64,000 nucleotides of DNA. Origin: Nymphaea colorata (taxonomy: Eukaryota; Streptophyta; Magnoliopsida; Nymphaeales; Nymphaeaceae). Positions 14,848 through 25,344 of the stretch are shown piece by piece (position 1 is the first letter of the stretch; each line of letters begins with the position of its first letter). The DNA lies in the NCBI RefSeq assembly GCF_008831285.2, contig NC_045141.1, forward strand, positions 10,900,106 through 10,964,105, given 5' to 3'. Both the position numbers and the translations under genes were made by a program. Below the pieces are notes generated by a model. The model was not told the DNA's origin and did no database searches. It saw only the letters and a list, made by a program, of their open reading frames with translations.

Positions 14848-16256
14848 TCCTTAAAATGTGGCATTAATTAATGGTGACATGTCCATGATGTCATTGAAAT
14901 TGTCTAACTTTATTTTTAATAAGAACATATACCAAGAATGGCTAGCAGCTGGAAGAATTTCATCTATCTGCCATGTGTGTGACATTTTGAGTGACCTAAA
15001 TAACCCTATTCGACAAGAAACCATTAAAACTTGTTAAAATGCTGTGCCATTTTCATAAATTAATAAACAATCATAATAGTACCAAACTACCTCTGATCAT
15101 GGTTTAGCAAATAGTATGTCCTATGTTTTGCATGGCAGTGTGGGATATGAATGGGATAGTTGAAATACACTTCCAAGACTGTTCTGTCAACTATTGGTTC
15201 TTTTAGTAATATAACTAATGTTATCTGCATCATACAATATGTACTGTATATGTTTAGAAAACCTATACGTTATACTTACTATACATGATATGCTCATGAA
15301 CAATAAGTGTATCGCCCATATCATATGATACTTCCCCGTATCATATGATATGGGCTAAAAATGCAAAAAGGGTCCACATTTTTTGCATGTATATTTTTAA
15401 ACGTCCCTCGCTTCCCCTCCTTTCTAAACACTCTAAGAGCTGTGGGAGGGAGAGGTTTTGCTAGTTTTTACAAAAAATTGCTAAGAAATCATCGATTTGG
15501 GGAAAACTCTCTTATGGAGAAAGTTTTCTCGTGGTGGGAATGACGCAGGGCTTGGAGAAAGAGGGATTTTAGGTTTCTAACATCAAAAAGGTAAAAAAAA
15601 ATTACTCATTTTCACCATTCGATTGTTGATTTCTCTTATTTCTTACAGTTAATATTAGGTTTTTACTTGTTTTGTTAAAGATATAATGATGGATCCCACG
15701 TGGCAATGGTGTAATTTTTGTAAGCAAACACTATCAGGAGGGATGTGGTACACACCATAATGTGGCTTAGTGCCCTGGTTCAACTGACGACCACGAGATT
15801 GTTGTTTGATACATAGTAGCCTTTGAGTCAATTTTCATGCTTTTAATTTTAAAATCTGACTTTCTTTTAGATTCAGTTCTGATGCTTCTCAATATAAAAA
15901 TCGAATATTAATTTGTTTACTTGGTTTGGTAAGCCAAAATGCTTGTGTTTGCTTGTTTCATTGTGGGTTCTGACAATGGCATAAATCATGTGGTTACAAC
16001 TTACTGCCACAGGATTGAGGAAGAGGTGGCAAGGCAGGGAAATGAAGCGGAGATGAATTTCAAAGATTTGGAGGAATTTGAGTGTGAAAGAAAGGCTATC
16101 TTGGAGGAGCATCGTCATAAGCTTCAAAAGGTTAAACTACAAAATTTAGAAGCAAAAATGGAGTTGGAGAAGCTGATGGCCAAGGAGAGAAATGAGCTGC
16201 AGGAGAAGTATATGGAGATGACCCGGAAAGCAATCCGTGGTTCTAATTCAACTTAA
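6711..16256 (+). CDS. SGS3: SGS3-like protein (zf-XS / XS / coiled coil), five coding exons
   Basis: Coding exons are 6711-7544, 9163-9457, 9589-9833, 9974-10176 and 16013-16256. All introns begin GT and end AG, and phases fit (0, 1, 0, 2). The joined product is 606 residues, close to the family's usual length. Residues 1-125 are low-complexity (Pro, Ser, His); 124-147 are an acidic Asp/Ser patch. The zf-XS finger has C183, C186 and H205 with the WYRG motif at 195. The XS domain runs from about 256 to 372 (YGPGGHRGLALLRF in exon 2). The rest is charged coiled coil. In plants SGS3 partners RDR6 in cytoplasmic siRNA bodies, protecting cleaved RNA for dsRNA synthesis in tasiRNA production, transgene silencing and antiviral defence. 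The start was chosen as the first ATG of this frame. Intron 4 is 5.8 kb and contains the left breakpoint of a large tandem duplication, so a second possible last exon lies at 33991-34234. Confidence 0.93.
9163..9457 (+). CDS. SGS3: SGS3 exon 2: core of XS domain
   Basis: The exon follows the acceptor tcttgcag and begins TGG ATT GGA, giving DENGK-WIGMRNEEL across the junction, the typical XS order. It carries KNAYGPGGHRGLALLRFDSS and AERLHKHF, and ends at AAAAG|GTCTGT in phase 1. The XS fold is RRM-like and takes part in RNA binding in this family. Confidence 0.93.
9589..9833 (+). CDS. SGS3: SGS3 exon 3: post-XS segment and coiled coil
   Basis: The exon follows cttttcag and completes the split glycine codon (HSK-G-KQKQKFEIKSY). 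It encodes KSYHSMVVENLKKM, matching the conserved segment after the XS domain, then a Lys/Glu/Leu-rich coiled coil. It ends CGG|GTGAGT in phase 0. Confidence 0.92.
9974..10176 (+). CDS. SGS3: SGS3 exon 4: coiled coil
   Basis: The exon follows tttggcag, starts ATGGATGATCTAGAC in phase 0 and ends at CTAG|GTAATT in phase 2. The heptad-like sequence (ELTEELEKKEKVLEKMQDLL) continues the coiled coil. Its phase-2 end fits both copies of the last exon equally well. Confidence 0.9.
12726..13061. repeat. Tandem duplication, 2 x 168 bp, in SGS3 intron 4
   Basis: The unit beginning gtgacgaaagagaagtcaaa at 12726 recurs at 12894 with only a few differences (for example tcttcaaaaa versus tctacaaaaa, and tggtctggtt versus tggtcttgtt). 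It is a recent local duplication and has no coding content. Confidence 0.95.
13072..13133. repeat. (TA)n(GA)n compound microsatellite
   Basis: About 8 TA repeats are followed directly by about 18 GA repeats, then an imperfect agaaagagagagaaa tail. It lies in SGS3 intron 4. Confidence 0.95.
13323..13349. repeat. (TA)n microsatellite
   Basis: About 13 uninterrupted TA repeats in SGS3 intron 4. Confidence 0.95.
14807..14841. repeat. (GA)n microsatellite, longer in unit A than in unit B
   Basis: About 17 GA repeats. The matching place in unit B (about 32756-32774) has only about 9, so the repeat number changed after the duplication. Confidence 0.9.
16013..16256 (+). CDS. SGS3: SGS3 terminal exon, copy A
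   Basis: The exon follows ttactgccacag; its first base completes an AGG codon, giving LA-RIEEEVARQ. It encodes 80 further residues of charged coiled coil and ends GSNST with a TAA stop. It is the nearest possible last exon. It sits 2.0 kb inside duplication unit A and has a near-identical partner in unit B (33991-34234). Confidence 0.88.
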
Positions 16257-17324
16257 TAATGTAAGTAAGTTGAATAATGTTGGTGAAGACTCATTTAACC
16301 CTTTTATCTTTGGATGACCAGCAACTTATTTTCTGCTTCTGTAAGACATCTCGTGGAGCTTTAGATTGATCAAATCCTTGTTATCGTCATGCTTGTCTAA
16401 CCTGCATAAGGTATTACATGCTACTTTGACATTTCCTTCTGATAATGCAGAGCTTGCTTTTCCTTTTCATTTGGAGAGAGAGAGTTCAGTTATCATCTAA
16501 TGTGGAATGTTTGGTGGATCTGATTTTAGTCTTTAGCTAATGTGGTATCAGTCTTCTTTACCTGTAAAGAGTAGTAAGTGAAATGAAGTATGAGATTTGA
16601 CATTAGTTTCATAGACTAATTTTTTCTGCAAAATGCACTTTGCAGTAATGATTGTCTACTTTCACTGTATGACAGCTAGATGTATTATTTATTCTTGACA
16701 ATGTTACTAGGGTAATTGCACTCATATTTGATTGGGATTAAATTTATAAATTTGTTAAACACATTGATCTATCTTGTACTTTCCTCACACATGCTTATCA
16801 TGGTTTATTTAACTCACTTTGCCTCTAGTCAGAATTTGATATTGCTATAAGGAAGGGAATTTCACAATGAGATAATGTTTTGCTAATAGTGGGTGACATA
16901 TTTAAGGTTTCTATATTATTGAAAACAACTCTGATTTTTGTTACCACCCCTGAAGTTACACTTTTGTTTGTCTAACAAAAGATATTCTACAGTAAGATGA
17001 CGTAACAAGTAAAAATGATTAACGCCCTCAAGTTGGACTTCCTCATATTTCTCTTTGGTTTTCCATTATTCATTTTTTGGCGTTTTTGTTCCAAATTTTC
17101 CTCCGTTCTTGCTTCTCCTAACTTCATAGTAATTTAGCACTTTCTCCATCATCTCATCTTCTATTCATTATTGATGGTAGATCAACAACATTCACGTGAC
17201 ATCTTGGATTTTGCTTGTACAGCAGCTGACGTCAAATATATAAAGCACAAGGCATTGAAATCTTTCTTGGTTGACCTTTGGCTCCTCTTTCTGTTGACCT
17301 TTGGCTCACCCCAAAATTTTATTT

Positions 17325-18800
17325 AACAAAAAATTGGCTATATACAGTGAACAACAACGGAAACTGCCCAAATTAAGTGGGCATAGTATCTCAAAAAAGT
17401 TTGGACCCTACAGGGCACGACTTCAGTAAAAGGGCAGCCACTTGACACGAAGGATTGATGTCAAGGATCCTAACAGAGTTCCTGCAGCAGACAAAAGGAA
17501 GTTTGACGTTTCAGCGTTGCGAGGTTGAACAAACATGTCTTTAATGTGCGATATCCAATAACGAGGTCCAACTGTGAGGTGAATTGAATTAGTTTGGTTC
17601 ATGAGCCTGAGAGCAATCTCATCAATAAGAAATTCTGGTAGCTGTGAAAATTGAACTGCCTTAGGGTCGCAACAGCTGCAGCACCAAACTCCATATTTGG
17701 ACTGAGAATGCCATAGGCAATTTTAAAGCAATGGTGCAGGACCACTGGATGAGCACAAAAAGTTGAAGGGGGAACGAGTCTGCCATCATCCACTTCTACC
17801 CCCTTAGCGAACCAAAGCATAGCACTGATTAATCAAAGGCTTATCCCAGATAGATAAATAGATTCCCCATGTCTAAGCCGATTCCAGATTTTTTACACAT
17901 CACCAATTACCAAAGGTAGAATTGCCTTCCAAACGTCCTATTTCCATACTATGTGAAAACTTCCATACTATGTGAAAACTGCTGTCCTTCTGCTTGGCCA
18001 TAGTATCGATCACGTCATCCTCTATCGGAAGGCCTCTTTTGAATTTGGTCCTAATTCATTTCCAAACGGCTTTGACCTATCTGTAATGAAGAAAGCAAAT
18101 GAGTTCTCGTGTTCCTGATCCGGTCGTAAATATCTATGCTCAAGAGAGTAGAGGCATTCCTATCGCCCCACCGAAGAGTGTCCGCCTCCACGGTTAGCTG
18201 CAAAGCATCTAAGACATGAGAAAACCCCAGACTGCTCATATTTAACCCTTACTTGATCTTCTTCAAACCTAATTTGGGCTATAGTTTTATCAAAAAATGA
18301 GGCCCATTCAGCCACCTATTAATAATACCCCAACCCCACCAATCGAACCAGAAGCTAATGCTCCTCCCATCTTCGGGGATCCATTGGACGTGGTGGTCAA
18401 TCTCTGACCAAGCCCAAAGAATCACATTCTGTGAAGCCTGCCCATAAGGACTTGCCACAATAAACCCTGAAAGAACAGTGATTCAGAATATCATTTTTTT
18501 CTTGAGGGGGCCAAATTAAAGTTTTGGCATGGGCCAAAATATCAATTTTTAAAATTTTTATATAGGACAAAAAATTTTCTAAGATGTAAATTAAAAAAAA
18601 AAAAACATGGCCTAGTTAAGGATATGTAAGTCCTCAATGTCGATACCTCCTTTCCATAACGGTCGCATAGCATCTTCCATCTAATGTTGTGGGGATGACG
18701 ATGGCCTTCCGTATTGGATCAAACAGAGCTCGTCAACACTTTCTTTGTCCAAGCTTTGAACCGTTCCGTGAGATAGTCGCAGCACTCTAGCTCAGTATTT
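17325..18800 (-). pseudogene. Decayed LINE 3' half, unit A copy
   Basis: Read on the minus strand, this region matches the better-preserved LINE relic at 35640-37330. It keeps parts of the region after the reverse transcriptase and of the zf-RVT region (ADTLRWGDRNASTLLSIDIYDRIRN at 18240-18051, quoted in part) and the C-terminal open stretch at 17820-17599. About 140 bp holding the Cys/His cluster of the zf-RVT segment is missing here compared with unit B, near 18095-18115. A foreign AT-rich insert of roughly 115 bp interrupts it at 18490-18605. It cannot encode a working protein. Confidence 0.7.
18490..18605. mobile_element. Short non-autonomous insert present only in unit A
   Basis: The flanks aaccctgaa and acatggcctag are nearly adjacent in unit B (37118-37145) but are separated here by an AT-rich insert with a gagggggccaaattaaa motif. 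It resembles the reverse complement of the GGGGC(A/G)GAGCC-type MITEs at 24939-25125 and 62843-63020. The ends were not resolved exactly. Confidence 0.5.
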
Positions 18801-20600
18801 AATGATATGAGAGACAATACTCCTGATCAAACAAATTCTATACAGGTACCAAGTTTGACATTAGTTTCCATTAAGTGTCTACATGCCAAGCGTAAATTTT
18901 CACAATCTTTTCAAGATATTTAGAGCATCCTTCCTTCGACACAAAATATTTATTTTCACGATTGGGCAATTTCAATGCCAAAGAAGTACTTGCGCCTGCA
19001 TAGATCTTTGATGTCGAAAAATCATCTTGAGAAACTTCTTGAAGCGTTGAATATTCTCAAAGACCACTCCTGGTTACCACAATATCATCGGCTTAAATTA
19101 GGATGACGGTGATACACCCTTTCATTCTTCTGATGAATAAGGTGTTATCGGGGTGGCACTTTTTGTACCCATTTTCTTCAAGATAGTAGCCATCTTCATG
19201 TACCTCTTAGAGACTGCTTCAAGCTATACGTGGCTTCATTGGGCCTGCAAACGAGCAGTTTCTACCTTATTTAGGGTGTCCTGGGGGAGTGACATAGATC
19301 ACTTCATTCAGCTCTCCTTGAAGAAATGCATTTTTGATATCTCTATGGACTCCAGTTCTGATTGTGGGGAATAGAGCGTAGGATTTTCATAGTATTCATT
19401 TTCGTATTGGGGCAAAGGTCTTGTTTGTAGTTTAGCTCCTTCAATCCCTTAGCGACCAGTCTGATGTTGTAGCTTTCTATAGTTTTGTGAATCTTGCACT
19501 TGAACTTGTAGTGCCATTTACATTTGACTATGTCAAACACCTTTTGGAGCAGCTTTTAATTCTTCATCCTGGATCTAGTTTGGCCTCGTGAAAATATTCT
19601 AAGCTCTTGAATTTTGTGAAGATTGCTGATGAACATAGCATGTTTGGTTGATATTCTATCATAACTCAAGTAATTGCTACATGGAAAAGGGTCCAACCGA
19701 GTAGATTTCATTGTAAGGAAGGTGTCTTGGGATACATCTAGCTCTTTGGATCTTTTGGGATTGATGTTAGTAGGCTTATCAGCTTGAGTTGGGTGATCGT
19801 TTGCAATTGGGGTCTCATGATAACTAGGTGCCTCCTCGTTGACTACTAGCACTAAATAAGTATATGTAAACCAGATGTACGGTGCTTCCCCTGGGCTTTT
19901 TAAAGATCATTCAGTATCAAAGAAGGAATTGATTTTCATTGAATTGAACATAAAGGAAAATAGAAACGCTCTTAAAGACTAGATTATATCATATATACAC
20001 TTTGCTGCTTGAGTTGTAACTGTTGAAGATGCATTTGATAGACCGAAGACTCAAATTATTTCTCTTTTATTGATATAGCCAAACGTATACGACAACCCAA
20101 AAACCTGAAGGTGATCAAGCTTGAGGCACCAGTAGGAACCTTAATGGGACTTCCAATTTAGATGCTTACAGGGAATTCTATTAATGATATAGCATGTAGT
20201 GGCTACAATAAACACTTAATAATCATTTGAAACAAGAAGGTAATAGATGCATATTCTTCTTCTTCCTTTCAAACACACCATTTTGTTGTAGAGCATGAGC
20301 ACGACATGATATTTGATGCTTTCTGCCATGTTCAACAAAAAAAAATTGAAATTAGGGTTCTTGTATTTAGTTCCATTATCAGATCGGAAACAGTTGATTT
20401 TAAAATTCTATCAAAGTTCATCCATCTTATAAATGTAGTACTGCAAGCGAGCTCCTCCTGTACATTGTATGCGAATCAGAATAAGATGGGTGCCGTGGAG
20501 ATGAAGAGAGAAAGAAATGGATATCTCCAAAATGATGGTGGTTTTTAGGTGCACAAGGGAAAGCTCCCGCCTCCGCAGCCCAAAGCAACCCACCTACATG
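18800..20600 (-). pseudogene. Decayed Copia pol (integrase to RT), unit A copy
   Basis: On the minus strand the order is integrase, linker, RT. Integrase traces include an LQQNGVFERKKK-like stretch near 20290-20240 and CYIINRIPCKHLNWKSH near 20190-20140. The linker is at 19852-19556 (LSYDRISTKHAMFISNLHKI). RT starts with KWHYKFKCK...LVAKGLKE at 19540-19400. The element is riddled with stops and frame changes. In unit B the same relic is cut in two by the gypsy element (37330-37649 and 49778-51150). Positions 19121-19192 here are the 72 bp that unit B has lost at that insertion. Confidence 0.8.
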
Positions 20601-22150
20601 GAGACTGCAATAAGATCGGATTTGAGTCTACCAAACTTTATCTACAAACTTTAAATAGCATAATCCAAAAAAAAATTGAACCAGAAACCGATTTTCCGAA
20701 TCATTCTTGGAAAAATTAAACATGGGTTTGAACTCATGACCATGTTCACCATTTAAGAAATAAAACTAAATATCTTATAAGTATCAGAACCGATTTGTTC
20801 TTATGCAACTTAATCATAATTTTCCAATAAATCTAAATCTTTAGAGATAGTTTGGCAAAGAAAACAGTTTGTAATTGTTTATGAGTCTGCCTCAAAGAAT
20901 GTGATAGATTCAGGAAACACCTTAAAAAATGTTGCAGTAATGTGTTTCAATTTTTGAAGTATATTCATGGAATAATTACAAACTGTTCTCATTACCGAAC
21001 AACCCTTTTAGTATATGTCAGTTATCTCCCTTTCTAAACAAACACTTTCTATCAAAACATGTAAAAATGTAATTTTTCATGACAAGAACATCTATCAATA
21101 AATTGCATGCTCTTGATTTATCTCCGTTAGCTCCTGCAACAAAATAAATAAATTTTTTCAAATAACGTAAAAACATAATTTTTCATGACATCCTAGGCAA
21201 GTAAGAGTGTCGTTAATATTAATAAATTGTAAGCTTTTGGACTATCCAACAACCTTTTATAAAGGCATGTACAATCATAATTTATCATGATAAGCATATA
21301 AAGATATGGACAACAACTTGTTTGGCTGGAATATTTTAGGTTTGTATTTATAGAGATAGAAAGAGCAAGAAAGAGTGTCCTTTTGTTGGCTTAAATGTTT
21401 TTTTTACATATTTTATTGGTATTTTCTTTCATTCCATTTAGATTTTAAGTGTCTCATGTAAAAGAAAAAGTATTTTTTTTGTATTTAGATTTTTAATATG
21501 TTTTCAGAAATATTTTCTTTAGCCATAGTAACTTTTTTGTTGAGAAAATAAATGAGTATTTTTGTTATTTCATATGTTTTGTTATTTGTTTTAGAGAGTG
21601 AGAGGTAAAAAGAGAAAAACGCAAAACATGTATTAAATATGTCCAAGCGGCCAACAAGACAAGTGAAAATTTTCGTTTTTTATAAACAAAAACTGAACAA
21701 AATTACAAAGAGTTATTGTTCATATGGACATGTTGTGATTCTGTTCAATGTTTGCTTATGACGACAAAATTTTCAGCTTGTTTTGTCAACCGTTAGTTTA
21801 AATAATTGGACGGACAAATTAACACAAGTTTTGCATTTTTCTATATTTATTTCTCTTTTTTTTTTAATCTCTCTTTCACTCTCTTCCCCCCTCTCTCTCT
21901 AAAATACATGATAAAAAAATGAAAACATGTGAACTAATAATAATACTCTTCCTTTCTCTCAATAAACAATTTACATATGACACAGAAAATATTTTTTAAA
22001 ACATATTAAAATATAGGCAAACAAAAGTATTCACTCTCTCTTTCTTTTTTTCTCTCTACACATGAGAAACTTACAATCAACATATTATAAAAGAAAAAAT
22101 CTTATTAAATACGTTGAAAGAACATCTGAGCCAGCAAAAATACTCTCGCT
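20601..22150. other. AT-rich DNA with no recognisable gene
   Basis: No coding family is seen. The stretch matches 51150-52600 of unit B closely. It contains short poly-pyrimidine runs (21845-21900, 22035-22060) and no element with clear ends. Confidence 0.6.
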
Positions 22151-22618
22151 CTTGCTCCATGGTACTAAAACTGTCAACAGTCAAGCCAATGCCAGCATTA
22201 CAGATTTCAAGCATCGTAAGTAACTCATCATATGCATCTGCCTTTGACAAAATTGCCTTTGATCGAAGTCGGCTCTGAAAAGTCTGGATTCACAGTCACT
22301 TTGGAAATCCAAATTGCAAGCACTTTTTGACCAAGATTAGTGTTGACCATGAACGAGTGAGCCCACCGGCGCCGTTTATGACAGACCAGTCAAAACACGC
22401 CAATTTATATGAAACCATGCACAATCCAACGTAGAGATTTTGAGAATAATCCTGGTTATAAACCTTTGAGTCGCTAGTATCTTTGTTTGTTGATTCCTGC
22501 AACATGAATGTTTATGTGTTGATTGCAACTCTAGGGCATAAAATTTTCCGGATAGCTTAAAAAAAACAAAAAATCAACAGTTTTGATAATACAGAAACAT
22601 TTCCAGAACTATGTCACA

Positions 22619-22947
22619 TAGGTACGGGTACGGATACGAAGAAGCGACTGCAGCATTTTTTGCCAATTTTGGTACGGCATTATGATGGTAATTATATATT
22701 TTTAACTGTAAAAAGCAAAACTGGTATCATCACATCCTTAAGACAATGTTCATTTCATAATTCTTACATATAATCTCCTAAAAAAACATAAATAGACTAA
22801 GACAGTTTTTTTTTTGTGGTTTGGATCAGTTTAGACTTGAAACCAATCCAAACATACCCAATCGTACAGTTTTGCCATACTGGTATGCCGGTAAGCCGGC
22901 ACGGGTACGTGGGCCTCCGGCTTCCCCCACATACCACTATGACATAG
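22619..22947. mobile_element. hAT-type MITE with CTATGTCA termini
   Basis: The element begins ctatgtcacata and ends gaccatag-like (tatgacatag), giving inverted ends of about 8 bp. It is flanked by ttccagaa and ctccagaa (7 of 8 identical), as expected for an 8-bp hAT target duplication. The interior carries tandem ggtacgg/ccgg motifs. Unit B has the same insertion at 53094 but its right part is deleted, so it entered before the 18-kb duplication. Confidence 0.75.
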
Positions 22948-24009
22948 CTCCAGAATATGAAACTTAACATAAGTAAGATGGGGGGTTTATATCAGTTGGT
23001 TTTCCTCACAAAATTACCATTAACAAAATTCTTTTTAGAATATAAAAAGGTTATGAAAGAAAGTGCTCGAAGAAAAATATATTGTGTTCTTCAAACACAT
23101 ATTCTTATATATAGTTCAAGAACACCGTGTTTTTATTTTAAAAAAGATAGTGTGGTCAGCATACTTTTTTTCCATTTGACAACACAACACTCTAGAGCAC
23201 CCTGGAAGCTTCATTTTCTTAGTTTGAGGATTTCCATGTCTCACAAGAATCTCGATGCCTGTCTGATTAGCCATTTTTGGACGTGTTATCACAAGCCCAA
23301 CATGGTCCATCGCTTTTTGCAAGTAAAATCTCATTTTATGACAATTTAGGCTTAGGAAATGACACCTCCTGGTCATTCCCATGAAGTTGGATATCTTGCT
23401 AAAATGTGTGGCACAGATGAGACTGACTTCACTGAAATCAGACACAACCATGTAGCAAGCAAATTTTCAAAGATCGAAAAGCCTTAGAGCACCAAGCTAT
23501 GAAGCATTCACTGTCAAACATAATACACCTATCTTGAAAAAGACAAATATATGAGCATAATGGATACAATGTGACTTACAGAGAGTAGTGAATCAATGGA
23601 CCATCTAGACAACCCAAATAAATTATGCCAAGAGATGCAAAACATGTGTTCAACTCACGACTGTCACTAACTTTGAGGTCTTAAGAATTAAACAACATCC
23701 TATCAGGGCACGACAGAGAGCAAAAAAACAAATGAAAGGCATAAAATTAGAGTCAAGTCGTTCCCCAAAACAATCATATTGAAAGCTAAACAAATGATCA
23801 CAAGAAATGGGGAGCAAACCTCATAGTTTAACTAGTAAACATAGAAAGTAAGCACAAACGTGTATGAATGTCCTGCCAAAGAAAATGAGAAGGCAACTAA
23901 GAAACCTGCGATGAAATTGAATTTGTAGCATGAAGGGTTGAACTCGAACCCTTGTAACAATGACAACAAAGCAAGTGCAGCAAAAAATCTGTGTGACACA
24001 CAGGGCTTA

Positions 24010-24019
24010 GAGAGAGAGG

Positions 24020-24051
<32 letters not shown>
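24010..24051. repeat. (GA)n microsatellite
   Basis: Imperfect GA run; the unit B partner is near 54184-54207 and is shorter. Read on the minus strand it is the CT-rich leader of the unrecognised gene candidate at 22150-24400. Confidence 0.85.
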
Positions 24052-24399
24052 CATGGGCTGTGAAATCGTGCATGCAGGATTATCATGTCTCAATTAACCC
24101 ACTGATCACGTGGAAACACTTGGCAAAAGATAAATATAACTGAGGACAAAGAGGAAGAACATCGGCTACCCGCTAAAGGCAAGGGCGATGCAACCAGATC
24201 GTGTTGAAGATAGGGAATTTGTGGCAAGGACAACTAGCAGACTATTGCATGTTGATGGAGGACATTTCAGCATAGGGAACACCATCAATGCTTTACTTGG
24301 GTTTGGAGAACCATAAACTCTCAATCGATCAGCATATACTAAGAGGGAGGGAAGGGTGCAGCATCCTGCCATTTTTGCAGTCTCTTTTAACAATCATAC

Positions 24400-24935
24400 A
24401 CCGAATGTGATCTTACATTATTTCATGCTCAAATATTACATATGCATGTGCATGAGACCATGGGCGGAAGGAGAGGGGGCCGCCTGGGCCATGGCCCTAC
24501 CCCAATCGACTGATTTTTTGTTTTTTCATGTAAAAATTCAAAAACTATTAGTTTGGCCCGAGCGCCCCTTCTCTCTGGCCCTACCCTCTCTCTCGTGCTC
24601 CTTTTCTCTGGCCCTACCCTCTCTCTCTCGCCCTACCCTCTCGTCTTGCCCTACCCCTCTCTCGCCCTCTCTCTCGTCTCGCCCTATCCTCTCTCTCGCA
24701 CCCTCTCTCTTTGACCCTACCTACGCTCGCTGGCCCCGCCCTATCCTTTCCCTTTGCTTTTAGGGTTTGGAGTTGTTTCAAGGCCTTGGTGGTCTTCCTA
24801 TACACCCTTCAATTCAAATGTCATTTATACCAATATTTGCAGTCGAGACTGAGAATTCAAACTAAAAACGTTTACGACAATCAAAACAACCAGCTATAGT
24901 TCGTCCTTACGGACAAATAGGTTGATAGGTTGACT
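24400..24935. other. Non-coding DNA with pyrimidine-rich block
   Basis: Positions 24560-24745 are a C/T-rich block built of ctctctcgccctac-like motifs. Open frames across it are low-complexity artefacts. Positions 24465-24560 resemble part of a GGGGC-type MITE. Confidence 0.55.
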
Positions 24936-24938
24936 TCA

Positions 24939-25125
24939 GGGGCAGAGCCAAGGAGGGGGTGCCTGCATGGGGCCTAGCCCCACCTCAAATTTTAAAAAAA
25001 GAAATTACATGTAAATTTTAGAAAATTTTATTTGTCTTGTATAAAAATTTTGAAAAATGATATTTTGGCCCATGTCAAAATTTTAAAAACTTTAATTCGA
25101 CTCACTCATTCTAGCTCCCCCTAAT
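24939..25125. mobile_element. GGGGCAGAGCC-type MITE, only in unit A
   Basis: Unit B reads straight through from gtcgacttcac to ttggcatgcatg (about 57432-57450), whereas here about 190 bp is inserted. Ends are ggggcagagcc and ctagctccccc (inverted). Flanks tgacttca and caacttca match at 6 of 8 bases. The AT-rich middle is similar to the MITE at 62843-63020. Confidence 0.65.
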
Positions 25126-25291
25126 CAACTTCACGTTGTCATGCATGTCACCCCTGAATTCAAAGTGGTACAATAGAGAAGACAAAAGACATCTTCTTCA
25201 TCATGAGCTTGACGTACGTTGATGTCCCATTTAGTGGTTTTCATACACAAACATACTGTAAGAAAATTTGCAACATAAACAAGAACTTTTA

Positions 25292-25294
<3 letters not shown>

Positions 25295-25341
<47 letters not shown>
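25295..25341. repeat. (TA)n microsatellite
   Basis: About 23 TA repeats. The corresponding site in unit B is the expanded repeat structure at 57604-57851. Confidence 0.95.
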
Positions 25342-25342
<1 letters not shown>

Positions 25343-25344
25343 CG

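Larger units (their letters stand above)
10177..16012 (+). other. SGS3 intron 4 (5.8 kb, repeat-rich)
   Basis: Length, AT richness and simple repeats suggest several insertions, but no element with clear ends was found in the first 3.7 kb. It holds a 168-bp tandem duplication (12726-13061), TA and GA microsatellites (13072-13133, 13323-13349, 14807-14841), a CT-rich stretch at 11838-11962, and at about 13971 the left breakpoint of the 18-kb tandem duplication. Confidence 0.75.
22150..24400 (-). pseudogene. Unrecognised, probably spliced minus-strand gene or its relic, unit A copy
   Basis: I do not recognise this gene. Several signals on the minus strand look like exons. A 33-bp segment at 22496-22464 has a tcctgcag-type acceptor in unit A (ttgcag|GAA in both units) and an AAAG|GTTTAT donor, and encodes ESTNKDTSDSK in phase 0. 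A following segment from 22241 downward starts after an AG in the same phase and reads ADAYDELLTMLEICNAGIGL. Upstream, 23451-23173 holds an open stretch with LRR-like spacing (GIEILVRHGNPQ, then KLPGC). A CT-rich run at 24051-24010 and a first-exon-like region lie further upstream. Stops and frame changes separate these parts, and the candidate first exon of unit B (54550-54514) is missing here. It could be a decayed LRR-type gene or a non-coding transcript. Confidence 0.3.
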
